From: Bacillus norwichensis
GTDB taxonomy: Bacteria; Bacillota; Bacilli; Bacillales; Bacillaceae_C
Direction of reading: 5' to 3'
Assembly (NCBI RefSeq): GCF_014836955.1
Contig: NZ_JACSPV010000003.1
Coordinates: 62,001 to 126,000 of the forward strand
DNA: 64,000 bases
This document shows positions 1 through 11,200 of this stretch, in pieces. The notes below the pieces were generated by a model that was not told where the DNA came from, searched no databases, and worked only from the letters and a program-made list of their open reading frames with translations. How positions within the stretch are numbered: position 1 is the first letter of the stretch; the number at the start of each line of letters is the position of its first letter. The position numbers and the translations under genes are program-made.

Positions 1-1630
1 CTTTGCCGAAATGATTTTAAGCGGGGCGAATCATTTGTCAGCAAATGCTGAAATCGTTGATGCTCTAAATGTTTTTCCCGTACCGGACGGTGATACGGGT
101 ACAAATATGAAGCTATCCATCACTTCTGGTTCAAAAGAGGCCCAGGCGAATAAGCAGGACCATATCGGAAAGGTTGGTGCAGCCTTTGCCAAAGGTTTGC
201 TGATGGGTGCCCGAGGGAATTCGGGTGTCATTCTATCCCAGCTTTTCAGGGGATTTTCTAAAGATATAGAGCATAAGTCAACTATTACAGGGGTGGAATT
301 TGCCCATGCATTGAAAGCTGGCATGGAAACAGCTTACAAAGCGGTCATGAAACCTGTCGAAGGTACCATATTAACAGTGGCTAAGGATGCTGCGAATGCA
401 GCCGTTCATGCGGCCGGAAAAACGGATGATCTTATAGAAATCATGGAAAGAACATTAGAAGAGGCAAAAAAGTCACTTGAACGAACGCAGGATCTTCTGC
501 CAGTGCTGAAAGAAGTTGGAGTCGTAGACAGCGGCGGTCAAGGACTTGTATTCGTTTATGAAGGCTTTTTATCATCTCTTACTGGGAAGGAGCTTCCTGG
601 ACTAGGGCTGGCCGTCCCATCAATGGATGAGCTAGTCAGTGCACAACATCATCAAAATGTCCATGGGTTTATGAATACAGAAGATATTGAGTTCGGATAT
701 TGCACCGAGTTCATGGTGCGGTTAGAAGCCGGCAAACGTTCTTATGACGAAGATGAATTCCGCTCGGATCTAAGCCAGTTCGGTGATTCGCTTCTTGTGA
801 TTTCAGATGATGATGTGGCGAAAGTCCATATTCATTCGGAACGTCCTGGCGAGGTGTTATCGTACGGACAGCAATACGGCCCTTTGATCCATATGAAAAT
901 TGAAAACATGAGGGAGCAACATAGCGCTCTCACGAATGAAAATCCGGTGGGACAAGCTCCCGCAAAGGAAAAACAAGAGTATGCCATTATTACTGTTTCA
1001 ATGGGAGAAGGCATCAAAAAACTGCTTAAAAGCATCGGGGCTTCTGCTGTTATTGAAGGTGGTCAAACGATGAATCCAAGCACTGAAGATATCGTAGAAG
1101 CTATAAAAACAGTAAATGCAAAAAATGTTTTGATCCTGCCGAATAATAAAAATATCATTATGGCTGCCGAACAGGCTGCGGAAATTGCGGAAGAAAATGT
1201 CGTCGTTGTTCCATCAAAGACACTGCCTCAGGGAATGGCAGCGATTCTTGCCTTTAATCCGACCGCTTCATTAGAAAATAACCAACACGGTATGACAGAA
1301 GCGATGGAGTATGTAAAAACGGGGCAGGTTACCTATGCTGTGAGAGATACCGCTATTGATGGGGTGAAAATCACTAAAGACGATTATATGGGAATAGCAG
1401 ATGGCAAAATCGTAACGTCTGGACCTCAGTTATTGAACACCGCTAAAAATCTGCTGAACGAAATGATTGATGAAGACTCGGAAATTTTGTCGATTCTTTA
1501 CGGCAAAGATGCGGACAAGTCTGAATTGGATCAGCTTGTCGAGTTTGTCCATCAAAATTTTCAAGATGTTGAAGTAGAGGTTCATGATGGGGGACAGCCG
1601 GTATACACCTACATTTTTTCTGTTGAATAA
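1..1630 (+). CDS. fakA: Fatty acid kinase, ATP-binding subunit FakA (YloV), 5'-truncated by window edge
   Basis: FakA phosphorylates fatty acids held by FakB proteins, so that exogenous fatty acids can enter phospholipid synthesis. The reading frame is already open at base 2 (Phe-Ala-Glu before the first Met at 11). This matches the family's start 'TLDG..FAEM', so about a dozen residues lie upstream of the window. The N-terminal DhaL-type nucleotide domain is clear: PVPDGDTGTNM carries the Mg-binding aspartates, followed by GARGNSGVILSQ. The middle contains GGQTMNPSTEDI and the C-terminal domain ends normally. In B. subtilis sdaAB-sdaAA follows this gene; here recG starts 24 bases after the stop. 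The identification is firm. Confidence 0.93.
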   Translation, partial: FAEMILSGANHLSANAEIVDALNVFPVPDGDTGTNMKLSITSGSKEAQANKQDHIGKVGAAFAKGLLMGARGNSGVILSQLFRGFSKDIEHKSTITGVEFAHALKAGMETAYKAVMKPVEGTILTVAKDAANAAVHAAGKTDDLIEIMERTLEEAKKSLERTQDLLPVLKEVGVVDSGGQGLVFVYEGFLSSLTGKELPGLGLAVPSMDELVSAQHHQNVHGFMNTEDIEFGYCTEFMVRLEAGKRSYDEDEFRSDLSQFGDSLLVISDDDVAKVHIHSERPGEVLSYGQQYGPLIHMKIENMREQHSALTNENPVGQAPAKEKQEYAIITVSMGEGIKKLLKSIGASAVIEGGQTMNPSTEDIVEAIKTVNAKNVLILPNNKNIIMAAEQAAEIAEENVVVVPSKTLPQGMAAILAFNPTASLENNQHGMTEAMEYVKTGQVTYAVRDTAIDGVKITKDDYMGIADGKIVTSGPQLLNTAKNLLNEMIDEDSEILSILYGKDADKSELDQLVEFVHQNFQDVEVEVHDGGQPVYTYIFSVE

Positions 1631-1653
1631 ATTACTGAGTAAGGAGGACAGTT

Positions 1654-3711
1654 TTGCAGATCATGAATAATCCATTGGATCAAGATGTGACAGTTTTAAA
1701 GGGAATAGGCGATGAGACCTCCGCTCAACTGGCAGACCTGGGTATTCATACAATCCGCGATTTACTGTACTATCTTCCTTATCGATATGATGACATGAGG
1801 CTGCGTGATCTGTCCGAGGTAGAACATGATGAGCGCATTACGATTGAAGGGAAGGTTCATAGTGAACCTTCCCTTGTCTATTATGGAAGGAAACGTAATC
1901 GGCTGACTGTACGTCTGCTTGTTGGAAGATATTTAGTGAAAGCCGTCATGTTTAATCGCGGTTACTTGAAAGGAAAGCTGCAACTGCAAAGCACGATCAC
2001 TGTTACCGGAAAGTGGGATAAACATCGGCAAACGATCACTTGTAATGAGGTTGTACTCGGGCCACATGAAGGAGTTCAGGATTTTCAGCCGGTATATGCT
2101 GTTAAAGGCCAATTAACGGTGAAGTCATTGCGCCGCTTTATTAAAGAGGGATTTGAAGCTTTCGACGGGTATATTGAAGAGTCCCTTCCTACATCTTTTT
2201 TGGAAAAATACAAGCTTGCTGGGATTGCTGATGCATTGAAGTTTATGCATTTCCCGGAATCGGGAACTGAAATGAAACAGGGGCGCAGACGCTTTGTATA
2301 CGAAGAATTTCTTTTATTTCAACTTAAAATGCAAGCTCTTCGCAGGAAGAGGAGGGAAGGTACTCGGGGTGTCGGTCAAAACTACGACCTTCACAAACTA
2401 AAAGCCTTCCTGTCTTCCCTTCCTTTCTCCCTTACGAATGCTCAGAAAAAAGCAGTGAATGAGATTTGTTTTGATCTGAAATCCCCTTATAAAATGAACC
2501 GGCTACTCCAGGGAGATGTCGGTTCAGGAAAAACAGTTGTTGCCGCTGTGGCGCTGTTTGCGAGTGTAACTGCTGGTTATCAAGGGGCTCTCATGGTGCC
2601 GACTGAGATACTGGCAGAACAGCATGTTGAATCGCTTCAAAATATTTTTTCCCATACAGATTTATCGATCGAACTTTTGACTAGCTCTGTAAAGGGAAAA
2701 AAGAGAGAAGACATATTAAATCGTCTTCGTGACGGTGAAATAGATATCATGATCGGTACCCATTCCCTGATCCAGGAGGATGTAGATTTCCATCATCTTG
2801 GCCTTGTTATTACGGATGAGCAGCACCGCTTTGGTGTGGAACAGCGCAGAGTCTTCAAGGAGAAGGGTGAAAGCCCGGATGTCTTGTTCATGACAGCCAC
2901 ACCTATCCCTCGGACATTAGCCATTACAGTGTTCGGGGAAATGGATGTTTCGATCATTGACGAGCTTCCAAAAGGAAGAAAGCCGATTGAAACATATTGG
3001 GCTAAGCATGATATGCTGGACAGGGTATTAGATTTCATGGAGAAAGAACTTCGCGAAGGCAGGCAGGCCTATGTCATCTGTCCTTTAATTGAAGAGAGCG
3101 ACAAGCTAGATGTCCAAAATGCGATCGATGTATATGATATGCTATCCAACCATTTCAAAGGCCGTTTTAAGACAGGCCTGATGCATGGTCGTCTGCCAAC
3201 AGCCGAAAAAGATGATGTCATGAAAGCATTCAGCAAAAATGAGATTCAACTGTTGGTATCTACAACTGTGGTGGAAGTTGGAGTGAATGTGCCAAACGCG
3301 ACGTTTATGATGATTTATGATGCGGAAAGATTTGGATTGGCTCAGCTTCATCAATTGCGTGGCCGGGTTGGAAGGGGTAGCAGCCAATCTTATTGTATTT
3401 TGCTTGCGGACCCCAAAACGGAAATTGGGAAAGAAAGAATGCAAATCATGACCGAAACAAATGATGGGTTTGTGTTAAGTGAGCGTGATCTAGAATTGAG
3501 GGGACCGGGTGATTTTTTCGGAAAAAAACAAAGCGGTCTTCCAGAATTTAAAGTAGCTGATATGGTTCATGATTACCGAGTTTTAGAAATCGCAAGAAAT
3601 GATGCGATGGAGCTAATCAAATCCGAGTCTTTTTGGAAGGAAGAGCAATTTTCTTCGTTAAGAAATCATTTGGAAGAGTCTGGAGTTCTGTCTGAAGAAA
3701 AACTTGATTAA
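1654..3711 (+). CDS. recG: ATP-dependent DNA helicase RecG
   Basis: RecG remodels stalled replication forks and branch-migrates Holliday junctions. The 685 residues match the usual Bacillus length. An N-terminal wedge/OB domain is followed by Walker A GDVGSGKT at about residues 287-294, a DEQH motif II at about 388, TATPIPRTLA motif III, and a C-terminal helicase lobe with QLRGRVGRG. The family-specific ERDLELRGPGDFFG segment is near the end. The start is TTG 1654: AAGGAGG at 1641-1647 sits six bases away, whereas the in-frame ATG at 1663 is too far from it. It is probably cotranscribed with fakA. Confidence 0.95.
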   Translation: MQIMNNPLDQDVTVLKGIGDETSAQLADLGIHTIRDLLYYLPYRYDDMRLRDLSEVEHDERITIEGKVHSEPSLVYYGRKRNRLTVRLLVGRYLVKAVMFNRGYLKGKLQLQSTITVTGKWDKHRQTITCNEVVLGPHEGVQDFQPVYAVKGQLTVKSLRRFIKEGFEAFDGYIEESLPTSFLEKYKLAGIADALKFMHFPESGTEMKQGRRRFVYEEFLLFQLKMQALRRKRREGTRGVGQNYDLHKLKAFLSSLPFSLTNAQKKAVNEICFDLKSPYKMNRLLQGDVGSGKTVVAAVALFASVTAGYQGALMVPTEILAEQHVESLQNIFSHTDLSIELLTSSVKGKKREDILNRLRDGEIDIMIGTHSLIQEDVDFHHLGLVITDEQHRFGVEQRRVFKEKGESPDVLFMTATPIPRTLAITVFGEMDVSIIDELPKGRKPIETYWAKHDMLDRVLDFMEKELREGRQAYVICPLIEESDKLDVQNAIDVYDMLSNHFKGRFKTGLMHGRLPTAEKDDVMKAFSKNEIQLLVSTTVVEVGVNVPNATFMMIYDAERFGLAQLHQLRGRVGRGSSQSYCILLADPKTEIGKERMQIMTETNDGFVLSERDLELRGPGDFFGKKQSGLPEFKVADMVHDYRVLEIARNDAMELIKSESFWKEEQFSSLRNHLEESGVLSEEKLD

Positions 3712-3735
3712 GTTAGTATAGCTGTCGATTAATAG

Positions 3736-3764
3736 TTGCAAGCTGGCAGTGCATTTTATATACT
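3736..3764 (+). promoter_or_regulatory. Sigma-A-type promoter of the fapR lipid operon
   Basis: TTGCAA at 3736-3741, a 17-base spacer, then TATACT at 3759-3764. It faces fapR, and the predicted transcription start near 3771 falls inside the FapR operator. Read by eye. Confidence 0.75.
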
Positions 3765-3767
3765 ACT

Positions 3768-3786
3768 ATTAGTACCAAGTCTTAAT
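3768..3786 (+). promoter_or_regulatory. FapR operator (FapR box)
   Basis: ATTAGTACC-AAGTCTTAAT is a good match to the established FapR operator (TTAGTACCTGATACTAA). It lies just downstream of the -10 element, where FapR binding blocks transcription unless malonyl-CoA is present. The left half-site is perfect and the right half is degenerate. Confidence 0.82.
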
Positions 3787-3799
3787 ATCGGGAAATGAT

Positions 3800-4372
3800 G
3801 TGAATCAAATGAAGCCTTCAAAAAAGGAAAGACAGAGATTGCTCATAGAGACGATAGAGGCCAACCCTTTTGTAACGGATGAAGAGCTCGCTGAAAAATT
3901 TGGAGTAAGCGTGCAGACAATCAGGCTGGATCGTATGGAGTTGGCAATACCCGAATTGAGGGAAAGAATAAAAACTGTGGCAGAAAAACATGTGGAGAAT
4001 GAGGTGAAATCACTTCCGATGAGCGAAGTGATCGGAGAAGTAATAGACCTCAACCTGGATCAAAATGCGATTTCCATATTTGACGTCCGGGAGGAACATG
4101 TTTTTACCCGCAATTCCATTGCTCGTGGCCATCATTTATTCGCCCAAGCTAACTCACTTGCAGTCGCGGTGATTAATGATGAGCTTGCTTTAACCGTTAG
4201 AGCAAAAATCCATTTCAACCGATCCGTAAAAGTGGGGGAAAGGGTAGTAGCGAAAGCCAAGGTCGGCCCTTTTAAAAAAAACGATAAACGTACAATCGTG
4301 GATGTTGAGAGCTTTGTAGGCGGGGAACTGGTATTCAGGGGCGAATTTGAAATGTATCGTTCTAGTGAATAA
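3800..4372 (+). CDS. fapR: Transcription factor FapR, malonyl-CoA-responsive repressor of lipid synthesis
   Basis: FapR represses fatty-acid and phospholipid genes and is released by malonyl-CoA. The N-terminal helix-turn-helix ([23 protein letters not shown]) is joined to a C-terminal hot-dog effector domain containing [17 protein letters not shown] and [13 protein letters not shown] 3800 has a GGGA at 3790-3793 at suitable distance. ATG 3809 would match the B. subtilis N-terminus (MRRNKRERQ) slightly better, so the first three residues are uncertain. An autoregulatory box precedes it, and it heads the plsX-fabD-fabG operon as in other bacilli. Confidence 0.94.
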   Translation: MNQMKPSKKERQRLLIETIEANPFVTDEELAEKFGVSVQTIRLDRMELAIPELRERIKTVAEKHVENEVKSLPMSEVIGEVIDLNLDQNAISIFDVREEHVFTRNSIARGHHLFAQANSLAVAVINDELALTVRAKIHFNRSVKVGERVVAKAKVGPFKKNDKRTIVDVESFVGGELVFRGEFEMYRSSE

Positions 4373-4439
4373 GAACGGCCCAGCATCTTGTAATAAAAAA
4401 ATAATCTCTGCCTTAGTTTTGAGAAAAAGGGAGATAGTG

Positions 4440-5429
4440 ATGAAAATAGCAATTGATGCCATGGGCGGCGATCACGCGCCAAAAGAGATTATTCTCGGCG
4501 TTAACAAGGCAGTCCAGGAATTTTCTAATATTGAATTTATCTTATATGGTGATGAGGAACAAATAAAGCAACATCTTCAGTCAAATGACAAGGTAACGAT
4601 TGTCCATACGACTGAAGTAATAAGCGCGACGGATGAGCCGGTCAGAGCTGTGCGCCGGAAAAAGGAAGCGTCTATGGTGAAAATGGCTCAGGCTGTAGCT
4701 GACGGTGAAGCTGATGCTTGCATATCTGCAGGAAACACAGGTGCTCTGATGACCGCGGGTTTATTTATTGTTGGCAGAATTAAAGGAATCGAACGGCCTG
4801 CATTGGCTCCTACTCTTCCAACTCTTGATGGAAAAGGATTTTTGATGCTTGATTTAGGAGCAAATGCGGATGCGAAGCCTGAGCATCTGCTTCAATATGC
4901 TTTCATGGGGCAGATATATGCTGAAAAGGTGAGGAATATTGAAAAACCAAGGGTCGCATTGTTAAATATCGGATCTGAGGCAAATAAAGGTAATGAATTA
5001 ACAAAAAAAGCATTTGAACTTCTAGAGGGTTCTGAAGTTAATTTTGTGGGGAACATTGAGGCGCGGGAATTGCTTGAAGGACACGCAGATGTTGTTGTTA
5101 CAGACGGCTTTACCGGAAATGTTGTCCTTAAAGCTATCGAAGGGACCGCTGCTTCCCTCTTTTCAATGTTAAAATCAACATTTATGAGCGGTCTTAAAAA
5201 CAAGCTTGCTGCCGGATTGATTAAATCTGATTTGCTTGAGCTGAAAAATAAAATGGATTATTCGGAGTATGGAGGGGCTGCACTGTTCGGACTGAAGGCT
5301 CCAGTTGTTAAAGCTCATGGATCCTCCAATGCAAACGCGGTTTATCATGCCATTCGCCAAACGAGGGAAATCGTGGTGAATGATGTGGCTGGCACAATAA
5401 AAACCGCAGTTGCCAAACAAAAGGAATAA
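4440..5429 (+). CDS. plsX: Phosphate acyltransferase PlsX
   Basis: PlsX converts acyl-ACP and phosphate to acyl-phosphate, the acyl donor for PlsY in the first step of phosphatidic acid synthesis. It is a peripheral membrane enzyme. It begins [18 protein letters not shown] and contains the conserved [17 protein letters not shown] and [13 protein letters not shown] segments. ATG 4440 follows AAAGGGAG by six bases. The frame is open upstream to an ATG inside fapR, but that extension is not conserved. It lies 67 bases after fapR and 14 before fabD. At 329 residues it is a normal length. Confidence 0.95.
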   Translation: MKIAIDAMGGDHAPKEIILGVNKAVQEFSNIEFILYGDEEQIKQHLQSNDKVTIVHTTEVISATDEPVRAVRRKKEASMVKMAQAVADGEADACISAGNTGALMTAGLFIVGRIKGIERPALAPTLPTLDGKGFLMLDLGANADAKPEHLLQYAFMGQIYAEKVRNIEKPRVALLNIGSEANKGNELTKKAFELLEGSEVNFVGNIEARELLEGHADVVVTDGFTGNVVLKAIEGTAASLFSMLKSTFMSGLKNKLAAGLIKSDLLELKNKMDYSEYGGAALFGLKAPVVKAHGSSNANAVYHAIRQTREIVVNDVAGTIKTAVAKQKE

Positions 5430-5443
5430 AGGGGTAGAGGATA

Positions 5444-6385
5444 TTGGGGAAAATAGCATTTATCTTTCCAGGCCAAGGCTCACAAGCCGTTGGCATGGGG
5501 AAAGAAGCGGCTGATTCAAATGAAAAGGCCAAACAGTTTTTTGATCAGGCGGATGAACGTCTGGGATATTCACTCTCTTCCATTATTTTTGAGGGTCCTC
5601 AGGAGAAGTTGACATTAACAGCTAATACACAGCCTGCTCTTTTGACAACAAGTATTGCTCTTTTGCAAAGCCTGAGCGAAGCAGGCATCACTCCTGATTA
5701 TACAGCGGGTCATAGTCTTGGTGAATATACCGCGCTTGTCGCGAGTGGAGCAATCGATTTTGCGGATGCTGTTTATGCTGTACATAAACGCGGTGAATAT
5801 ATGGAGGAAGCCGTTCCGGACGGAAAAGGCACAATGGCGGCTGTTTTAGGCCTTGATCGAAGCATTCTTCATGAGGTTTGCGAAAGTGTTTCCGAAGAAG
5901 GGGACGCTGTTCAACTGGCCAATTTGAACTGCCCTGGACAAATTGTTATTTCAGGAACAGTGGAAGGAGTCCAAAAAGCCGGCGAAAAAGCAAAAGAACA
6001 GGGTGCTAAACGCGTTCTGCCTTTGCAAGTTAGTGGGCCATTTCACTCAAGTCTTATGAAGCCTGCAGCGGAAAAATTCGGCAATATCTTAAATGAAATT
6101 TCTATCCAAGATGCAGCTGTTCCTGTCGTCGTTAATGTGACAGCTGCACCTGAAACAACAAAGGAAGCTTTCCAGGAAAAACTGATTGAGCAGCTATATT
6201 CCCCAGTATTGTGGGAAGATTCTGTGCAAAAGCTTATTGATTTAGGCGTAGATACGTTTGTTGAAATTGGTCCTGGGAAAGTATTGTCCGGCTTAGTACG
6301 AAAAGTAGATCGAAAGGTTAGGACGATTTCAGTCCAAGATCCAGAGAGCTGTCAAGAAGCTATAAAATTATTAAGGGGGGAATAG
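5444..6385 (+). CDS. fabD: Malonyl-CoA:ACP transacylase FabD
   Basis: FabD moves malonyl from CoA to acyl carrier protein and so supplies the elongation unit of type II fatty acid synthesis. FPGQGSQ is at the N-terminus, the nucleophile is Ser91 in GHSLGEYTA, and the catalytic His201 lies in SGPFHSSLM. The C-terminal [13 protein letters not shown] is typical. The start is TTG 5444, with AAAGGGG at a nine-base distance; the first residues [12 protein letters not shown] match the family. It is directly followed by fabG, one base after the stop. Confidence 0.95.
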   Translation: MGKIAFIFPGQGSQAVGMGKEAADSNEKAKQFFDQADERLGYSLSSIIFEGPQEKLTLTANTQPALLTTSIALLQSLSEAGITPDYTAGHSLGEYTALVASGAIDFADAVYAVHKRGEYMEEAVPDGKGTMAAVLGLDRSILHEVCESVSEEGDAVQLANLNCPGQIVISGTVEGVQKAGEKAKEQGAKRVLPLQVSGPFHSSLMKPAAEKFGNILNEISIQDAAVPVVVNVTAAPETTKEAFQEKLIEQLYSPVLWEDSVQKLIDLGVDTFVEIGPGKVLSGLVRKVDRKVRTISVQDPESCQEAIKLLRGE

Positions 6386-6386
6386 T

Positions 6387-7130
6387 ATGAAACTGGAAGG
6401 AAAGGTAGCACTTGTAACAGGAGCCTCAAGAGGAATCGGCAGAGCAACAGCTGTTAAGCTGGCGGAAGCGGGAGCTGATGTAGTTATAAATTACGCGGGC
6501 AGTACCGATAAAGCCAATGAAGTGGCAGAACAAATAAGAGCTCTCGGAAGAGAAGCTATTACTTATCAGTGCAATGTGTCAGACAGTGAGGCAGTACAAA
6601 CGATGATCAAGGATACAGTAGCAAAGTTCGGAAGGCTAGATATTCTTGTGAACAATGCTGGCATCACCAGGGATAATCTTCTGATGAGAATGAAAGAGGA
6701 TGAATGGGATGATGTGATTGACACAAACTTGAAAGGAGTCTTCCTTTGCACGAAAGCTGTCACTAGGCAGATGATGAAGCAAAGAAGCGGCAGGATTATT
6801 AATGTTGCATCTATTGTTGGTGTTATCGGAAACCCTGGACAGGCAAATTATGTGGCGGCAAAAGCAGGAGTAATCGGCTTAACGAAATCAACAGCTAGAG
6901 AGCTTGCTTCCCGTGGCATCACAGTCAATGCTATCGCACCTGGATTTATTTCGACAGACATGACCGACCAATTAACAGACGAGCAAAAGGATGCCATGCT
7001 GCAGCAAATTCCTCTAGCACAGTTTGGACAGGCCTCTGATATTGCCAATACAGTATTATTCCTGGCGTCAGAGGATGCCAATTATATTACCGGCCAGACC
7101 ATACATGTTGATGGCGGAATGGTCATGTAA
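6387..7130 (+). CDS. fabG: 3-oxoacyl-ACP reductase FabG
   Basis: FabG is the NADPH-dependent reductase that reduces beta-ketoacyl-ACP in each elongation cycle. It is a short-chain dehydrogenase with a [10 protein letters not shown] cofactor loop at the N-terminus, [10 protein letters not shown], the catalytic Ser in NVASIVG, and YVAAK carrying the catalytic Tyr and Lys. At 247 residues it is the standard length. It is tightly coupled to fabD, and acpP follows after 64 bases that may hold an extra promoter. Confidence 0.95.
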   Translation: MKLEGKVALVTGASRGIGRATAVKLAEAGADVVINYAGSTDKANEVAEQIRALGREAITYQCNVSDSEAVQTMIKDTVAKFGRLDILVNNAGITRDNLLMRMKEDEWDDVIDTNLKGVFLCTKAVTRQMMKQRSGRIINVASIVGVIGNPGQANYVAAKAGVIGLTKSTARELASRGITVNAIAPGFISTDMTDQLTDEQKDAMLQQIPLAQFGQASDIANTVLFLASEDANYITGQTIHVDGGMVM

Positions 7131-7166
7131 TGAATGAAGAATATTTTATTTTTAACGTGTTTCGAT

Positions 7167-7172
7167 TATAAT
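7167..7172 (+). promoter_or_regulatory. Possible acpP promoter (-10 element)
   Basis: A perfect TATAAT lies 23 bases before the acpP start codon. The -35 position 17 bases upstream (TTTTAT, 7144-7149) is poor, so this may be a weak or activator-helped promoter that boosts ACP over the rest of the operon. Confidence 0.4.
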
Positions 7173-7194
7173 GTCTTGAGGGGAGGTGAATCGG

Positions 7195-7428
7195 ATGGCA
7201 GATATTCAAGAAAGAGTGACTAAAATTATCATTGACCGTCTTGGAGTAGAAGAATCAAAAGTTGAATTGGAATCTTCTTTCAAAGATGATCTTGGAGCTG
7301 ACTCGCTTGACGTTGTTGAACTTGTCATGGAATTGGAAGATGAGTTTGATATGGAAATTTCCGATGAAGATGCTGAGAAAATTGCTACAGTCGGCGACGC
7401 GGTTAATTACATAAAAAGCAATAGCTAG
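7195..7428 (+). CDS. acpP: Acyl carrier protein
   Basis: ACP carries growing acyl chains on a 4'-phosphopantetheine arm. The 77-residue acidic protein has the prosthetic-group serine at Ser37 in [21 protein letters not shown] 7195 is chosen because GGGAGGTGA (7181-7189) is correctly spaced; a GTG nine bases upstream overlaps that site. It is followed by a rho-independent terminator that closes the fapR-plsX-fabD-fabG-acpP unit. Confidence 0.96.
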   Translation: MADIQERVTKIIIDRLGVEESKVELESSFKDDLGADSLDVVELVMELEDEFDMEISDEDAEKIATVGDAVNYIKSNS

Positions 7429-7444
7429 TCGTTGGAAACTAAAT

Positions 7445-7473
7445 GTCCCGTTGATTGCCAGCGGGGCTTTTTC
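7445..7473 (+). terminator. Rho-independent terminator after acpP
   Basis: A nine-pair stem (GTCCCGTTG with CAGCGGGGC, two G-U pairs) with a five-base loop is followed by a T-rich run. It ends the lipid operon before rnc. Confidence 0.8.
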
Positions 7474-7506
7474 TACTTTAACTTTACCTTATAAGGTGGA
7501 TAGACA

Positions 7507-8238
7507 ATGAGAAAATTAAGAAAAGATGCAAAAGCGGCGGAAAGAGAGGCCTACCTGTTTAAAAAGCTGCAGGAACGTACAGGCATTCATTTCTCAGATG
7601 AAAAACTTTTGAAGAAAGCTTTTACACATTCATCCTATGTGAATGAGCATCGTAAAAAGCCGTATGAAGACAATGAACGCCTTGAATTTCTGGGTGATGC
7701 TGTTTTGGAATTGACAGTTTCCCAATTTTTATATGAAAAATATCCCATGATGAGCGAAGGAGAATTGACGAAATTAAGAGCGGCCATTGTTTGTGAGCCA
7801 TCTCTTGTCACTTTTGCCAACGAATTGGAGTTTGGTGAGGCTGTCCTGCTCGGAAAAGGGGAGGAGATGACGGGAGGAAGGAAAAGGCCCGCATTGCTTG
7901 CGGACGCCTTCGAAGCATTCATTGGTGCTTTATACCTTGATCAGGGATTGGAGAAAACCAAGTCATTTTTGGATGAGGTTGTTTTTCCTAAAGTAGAGAT
8001 AGGTGCTTTTTCTCATGTGATGGATTTTAAAAGCCAACTGCAGGAAGTTGTCCAAAGGGATGGTTCCGGCACACTTGAGTACCAAATTTTAAAGGAACAC
8101 GGACCGGCACATAATCGGTTGTTTGAGTCACAGGTCGTTTTAAACGGAGAAGTGCTAGGTGAGGGAAAAGGCCGTTCCAAGAAAGAGGCTGAGCAGCATG
8201 CTGCACAGATGGCTCTTGGAAAATTGAATGCACAGTGA
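7507..8238 (+). CDS. rnc: Ribonuclease III
   Basis: This double-strand-specific endoribonuclease processes rRNA and scRNA precursors. The catalytic signature [14 protein letters not shown] is at about residues 56-69, with the second acidic cluster in [18 protein letters not shown]-terminal double-stranded-RNA-binding domain follows ([10 protein letters not shown].. to [19 protein letters not shown]). Its 243 residues are close to the Bacillus norm. It lies upstream of smc and ftsY, as in B. subtilis. Confidence 0.95.
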   Translation: MRKLRKDAKAAEREAYLFKKLQERTGIHFSDEKLLKKAFTHSSYVNEHRKKPYEDNERLEFLGDAVLELTVSQFLYEKYPMMSEGELTKLRAAIVCEPSLVTFANELEFGEAVLLGKGEEMTGGRKRPALLADAFEAFIGALYLDQGLEKTKSFLDEVVFPKVEIGAFSHVMDFKSQLQEVVQRDGSGTLEYQILKEHGPAHNRLFESQVVLNGEVLGEGKGRSKKEAEQHAAQMALGKLNAQ

Positions 8239-8267
8239 TACTTGGTAAATGAAAAGGAGGAAAAATA

Positions 8268-11200
8268 TTGTTCCTCAAACAGTTGAACCTTTACGGTTTC
8301 AAGTCATTTGCAGAAAAGACAGAACTTGAATTTGTCCCTGGTGTGACTGCGGTTGTCGGGCCAAATGGCAGTGGAAAAAGCAATGTAACGGATGCCCTTC
8401 GTTGGGTTCTTGGAGAGCAATCTGCCAAATCGCTGCGCGGTGGAACGATGGAAGACGTCATTTTTGCTGGCAGTGATACAAGAAAGGCCCTAAATTATGC
8501 TGAAGTAGTGATTATTCTTGATAACCAGGAAGGAAAGCTGCCCATTGATTATAACGAGGTCAGTGTAAAAAGGCGGGTATTTCGAACAGGGGAAAGTGAG
8601 TTTTTCATAAACGACAATCCTTGCAGGTTGAGAGATATTGTAGATCTGTTTACAGACTCGGGTTTGGGCAGGGAAGCTTTTTCCATTATCAGCCAGGGGA
8701 AAGTAGATCAAATTTTAAACAGCAAACCCGAGGAACGCCGGACGATTTTTGAAGAGGCAGCCGGCGTGCTTAAGTATAAACGACGCAAGAAAAAGACTGA
8801 AGAAAAGCTTGCTGAAACGGAAGAAAATCTCAATCGTGTCCAAGATATCCTTCATGAATTGGATGGCCAGCTTGTTATTTTGAAAGAACAGGCGGAAACA
8901 GCTGAGCAATTTCTCGCGAAGCAGAAAGAACTAAAGCAAATTGAGGGATCTCTTATTGTTCGAGAAATTGAGAGTCTGTATGCCAAGTGGGAAAAAGTTA
9001 AAGGTGAGCTTGAAACTCAAACGGATTCAGAAATTATGCTGTCCAATGAAATACGCAAGCTTGAAATGGCTACGGACGATGAAAGAAAAAGCCAAAATGA
9101 ATTGGACGAAAAAGTGAATCGTCTTCAGGAGGAGTTACTTTCGGTTTCTGAGCATTTAGAGAAACTGGAAGGAAGACGCCAGGTGCTTCAGGAAAAAAGC
9201 AGGAATGCAATTCGTAATATGGAAGTGCTGAAAGACAAGATCAAGAGTGAGCATGAAAAAAACAACGAATTGTTGCTAGAAAAAAATAAAACAGAACAAA
9301 TCATTTCACATAAACAGGCTGAAGCTGACGAACTGAACAAACAATTGTCGGGTAAAAAACGAGAATTGACTCTATTGGATGGCACACTTGATCAAACAAT
9401 TGAATCGTTAAAAAGTGACTATGTTGATTTCATGAATGAGCACGTCTCAGATAAAAATGAGCTTCAGTATATTGAAAAGCAGTTAGATCAGCAGAATATC
9501 AGGCTGCAAAGACTTGCAACAGATAAAGCAAAATATGAGAAAGAAAAAATTTCCGTAGAAAAAAAGATAGAAGGCAAGCAGAAGAAGCTGCGGGAGCTTA
9601 AAGACCAAATTAGTTCATTTGAAAATGAGCAACAGCACATTCTAAAGGAAATGGACTCACTCAAAGAACAAAGGGAGTATCAGCAATCAAGGCTCTTTCA
9701 ATTGTACCGTAACAACCAGCAAATGAAAGCGAGAAAAGAAAGTCTTGAGACGATGGAGGAAGATTTTACTGGCTACATGCAAGGTGTACGTGAAGTGTTG
9801 AAAGCTAAAGGAGCACTTTTACAAGGCATCGAAGGAAGTGCAGCCGATCTTATCAATGTGCCAAAAGACCTTGAAACAGGGATTGAAACAGCCCTCGGCG
9901 GTGCCGTTCAGCATGTGGTTGTCCAAACTGAAGCCGACGGCCGCGAAGCCATCAATTATTTGAAAAAAAATCGGTTGGGACGAGCTACATTTCTTCCATT
10001 AAACGTCATAAAACCGAAATATCTTAGCACAAGCCAGAAGACTGGGCTTCAGCGGCATAGCTCATTTCTAGGGGTGGCCGCGGACCTTGTAGGGTGCGAA
10101 AAGAAGTATGAACCTGTCATCAGGTATTTGCTTGGAAATGTAATTGTAGCAAAAGATTTAAAAGGGGCCGGTGAGTTGGCTAAGCTGGTTGAATATCGGC
10201 TCCGTATTGTTACTTTGGCTGGAGAAATCATTAACCCGGGAGGATCCATGACAGGAGGAGCCTCCAAACAGAAAAGGAGCTCTTTGCTCGGAAGAAAGAA
10301 TCAGCTTGAACACATCAAAAAAGAACTGGCTGTTTTGGAACGGGACATATCCTCCACTGAAATCACTGTAAATACCATCAAACAAAAAATGACTGATTTC
10401 GAAAGTCAGGTTTCCCATGGTCAGGCGGAAAAGAAAAAACTGGAAAGTATGCTTTATGAGCTTCAGTCAGAGGTTGCACGATTGGATATTGCATTGAAAA
10501 ACACCCAGGAGTTTCTTTCTCTCAGCGACATGGAAACGAAAGAGCTCGCTACTGAAGGTGAGGCATTACAACTTCGAAAAGAGAAAATGGCTGCAGCGAT
10601 CAAGAATAAGGGACAGTCTATTCTTTTATTGGAAGAAAAAATCAAGGACCTTACAGAAGAGAAAAGCTCACAACAAAGCTCAAAAGACCAGATTTTGACT
10701 GCAATCAATCAATTGAGCATACAAACTGCACAGTTGGAGGAGCAGTTAGTTGCAGCTAAATCCAATCTGAAACGGATCGATGCTTCCATTGAACAAACCG
10801 GCCTTCAGGCAGAATCTGCTGAAAAAGAATTGAAGGATCTTGAGGATGAAAATGAGAATATATTAGGCCAAGTGGCTGAGCTCCAGAAAGAAACAGAGAA
10901 AACTCAGACAATGAGAGAAGAGACTCTGCAAAATATTTCAATTAGCAGAAACGAAAGAGCGCGGCTTCAGGAATCTGTCACTGATAAGGAAGTTGAGTTA
11001 AAAGAACTAACGAGACAGCAAAAAAGATCTGCGGATAAATTAAAAAACGAAGAATTGAAGGTTAACCGCCTTGAACTTGAGATGGAGAATCTCATAAAGA
11101 CGTTGAGAGATGAATTCACCATCTCATTTGAGCGTGCCCAAAAGGTATTTAGTTTATCGCTTGAGACACCGGAAGCGGAACAAAGGCGGGATGCCCTAAA

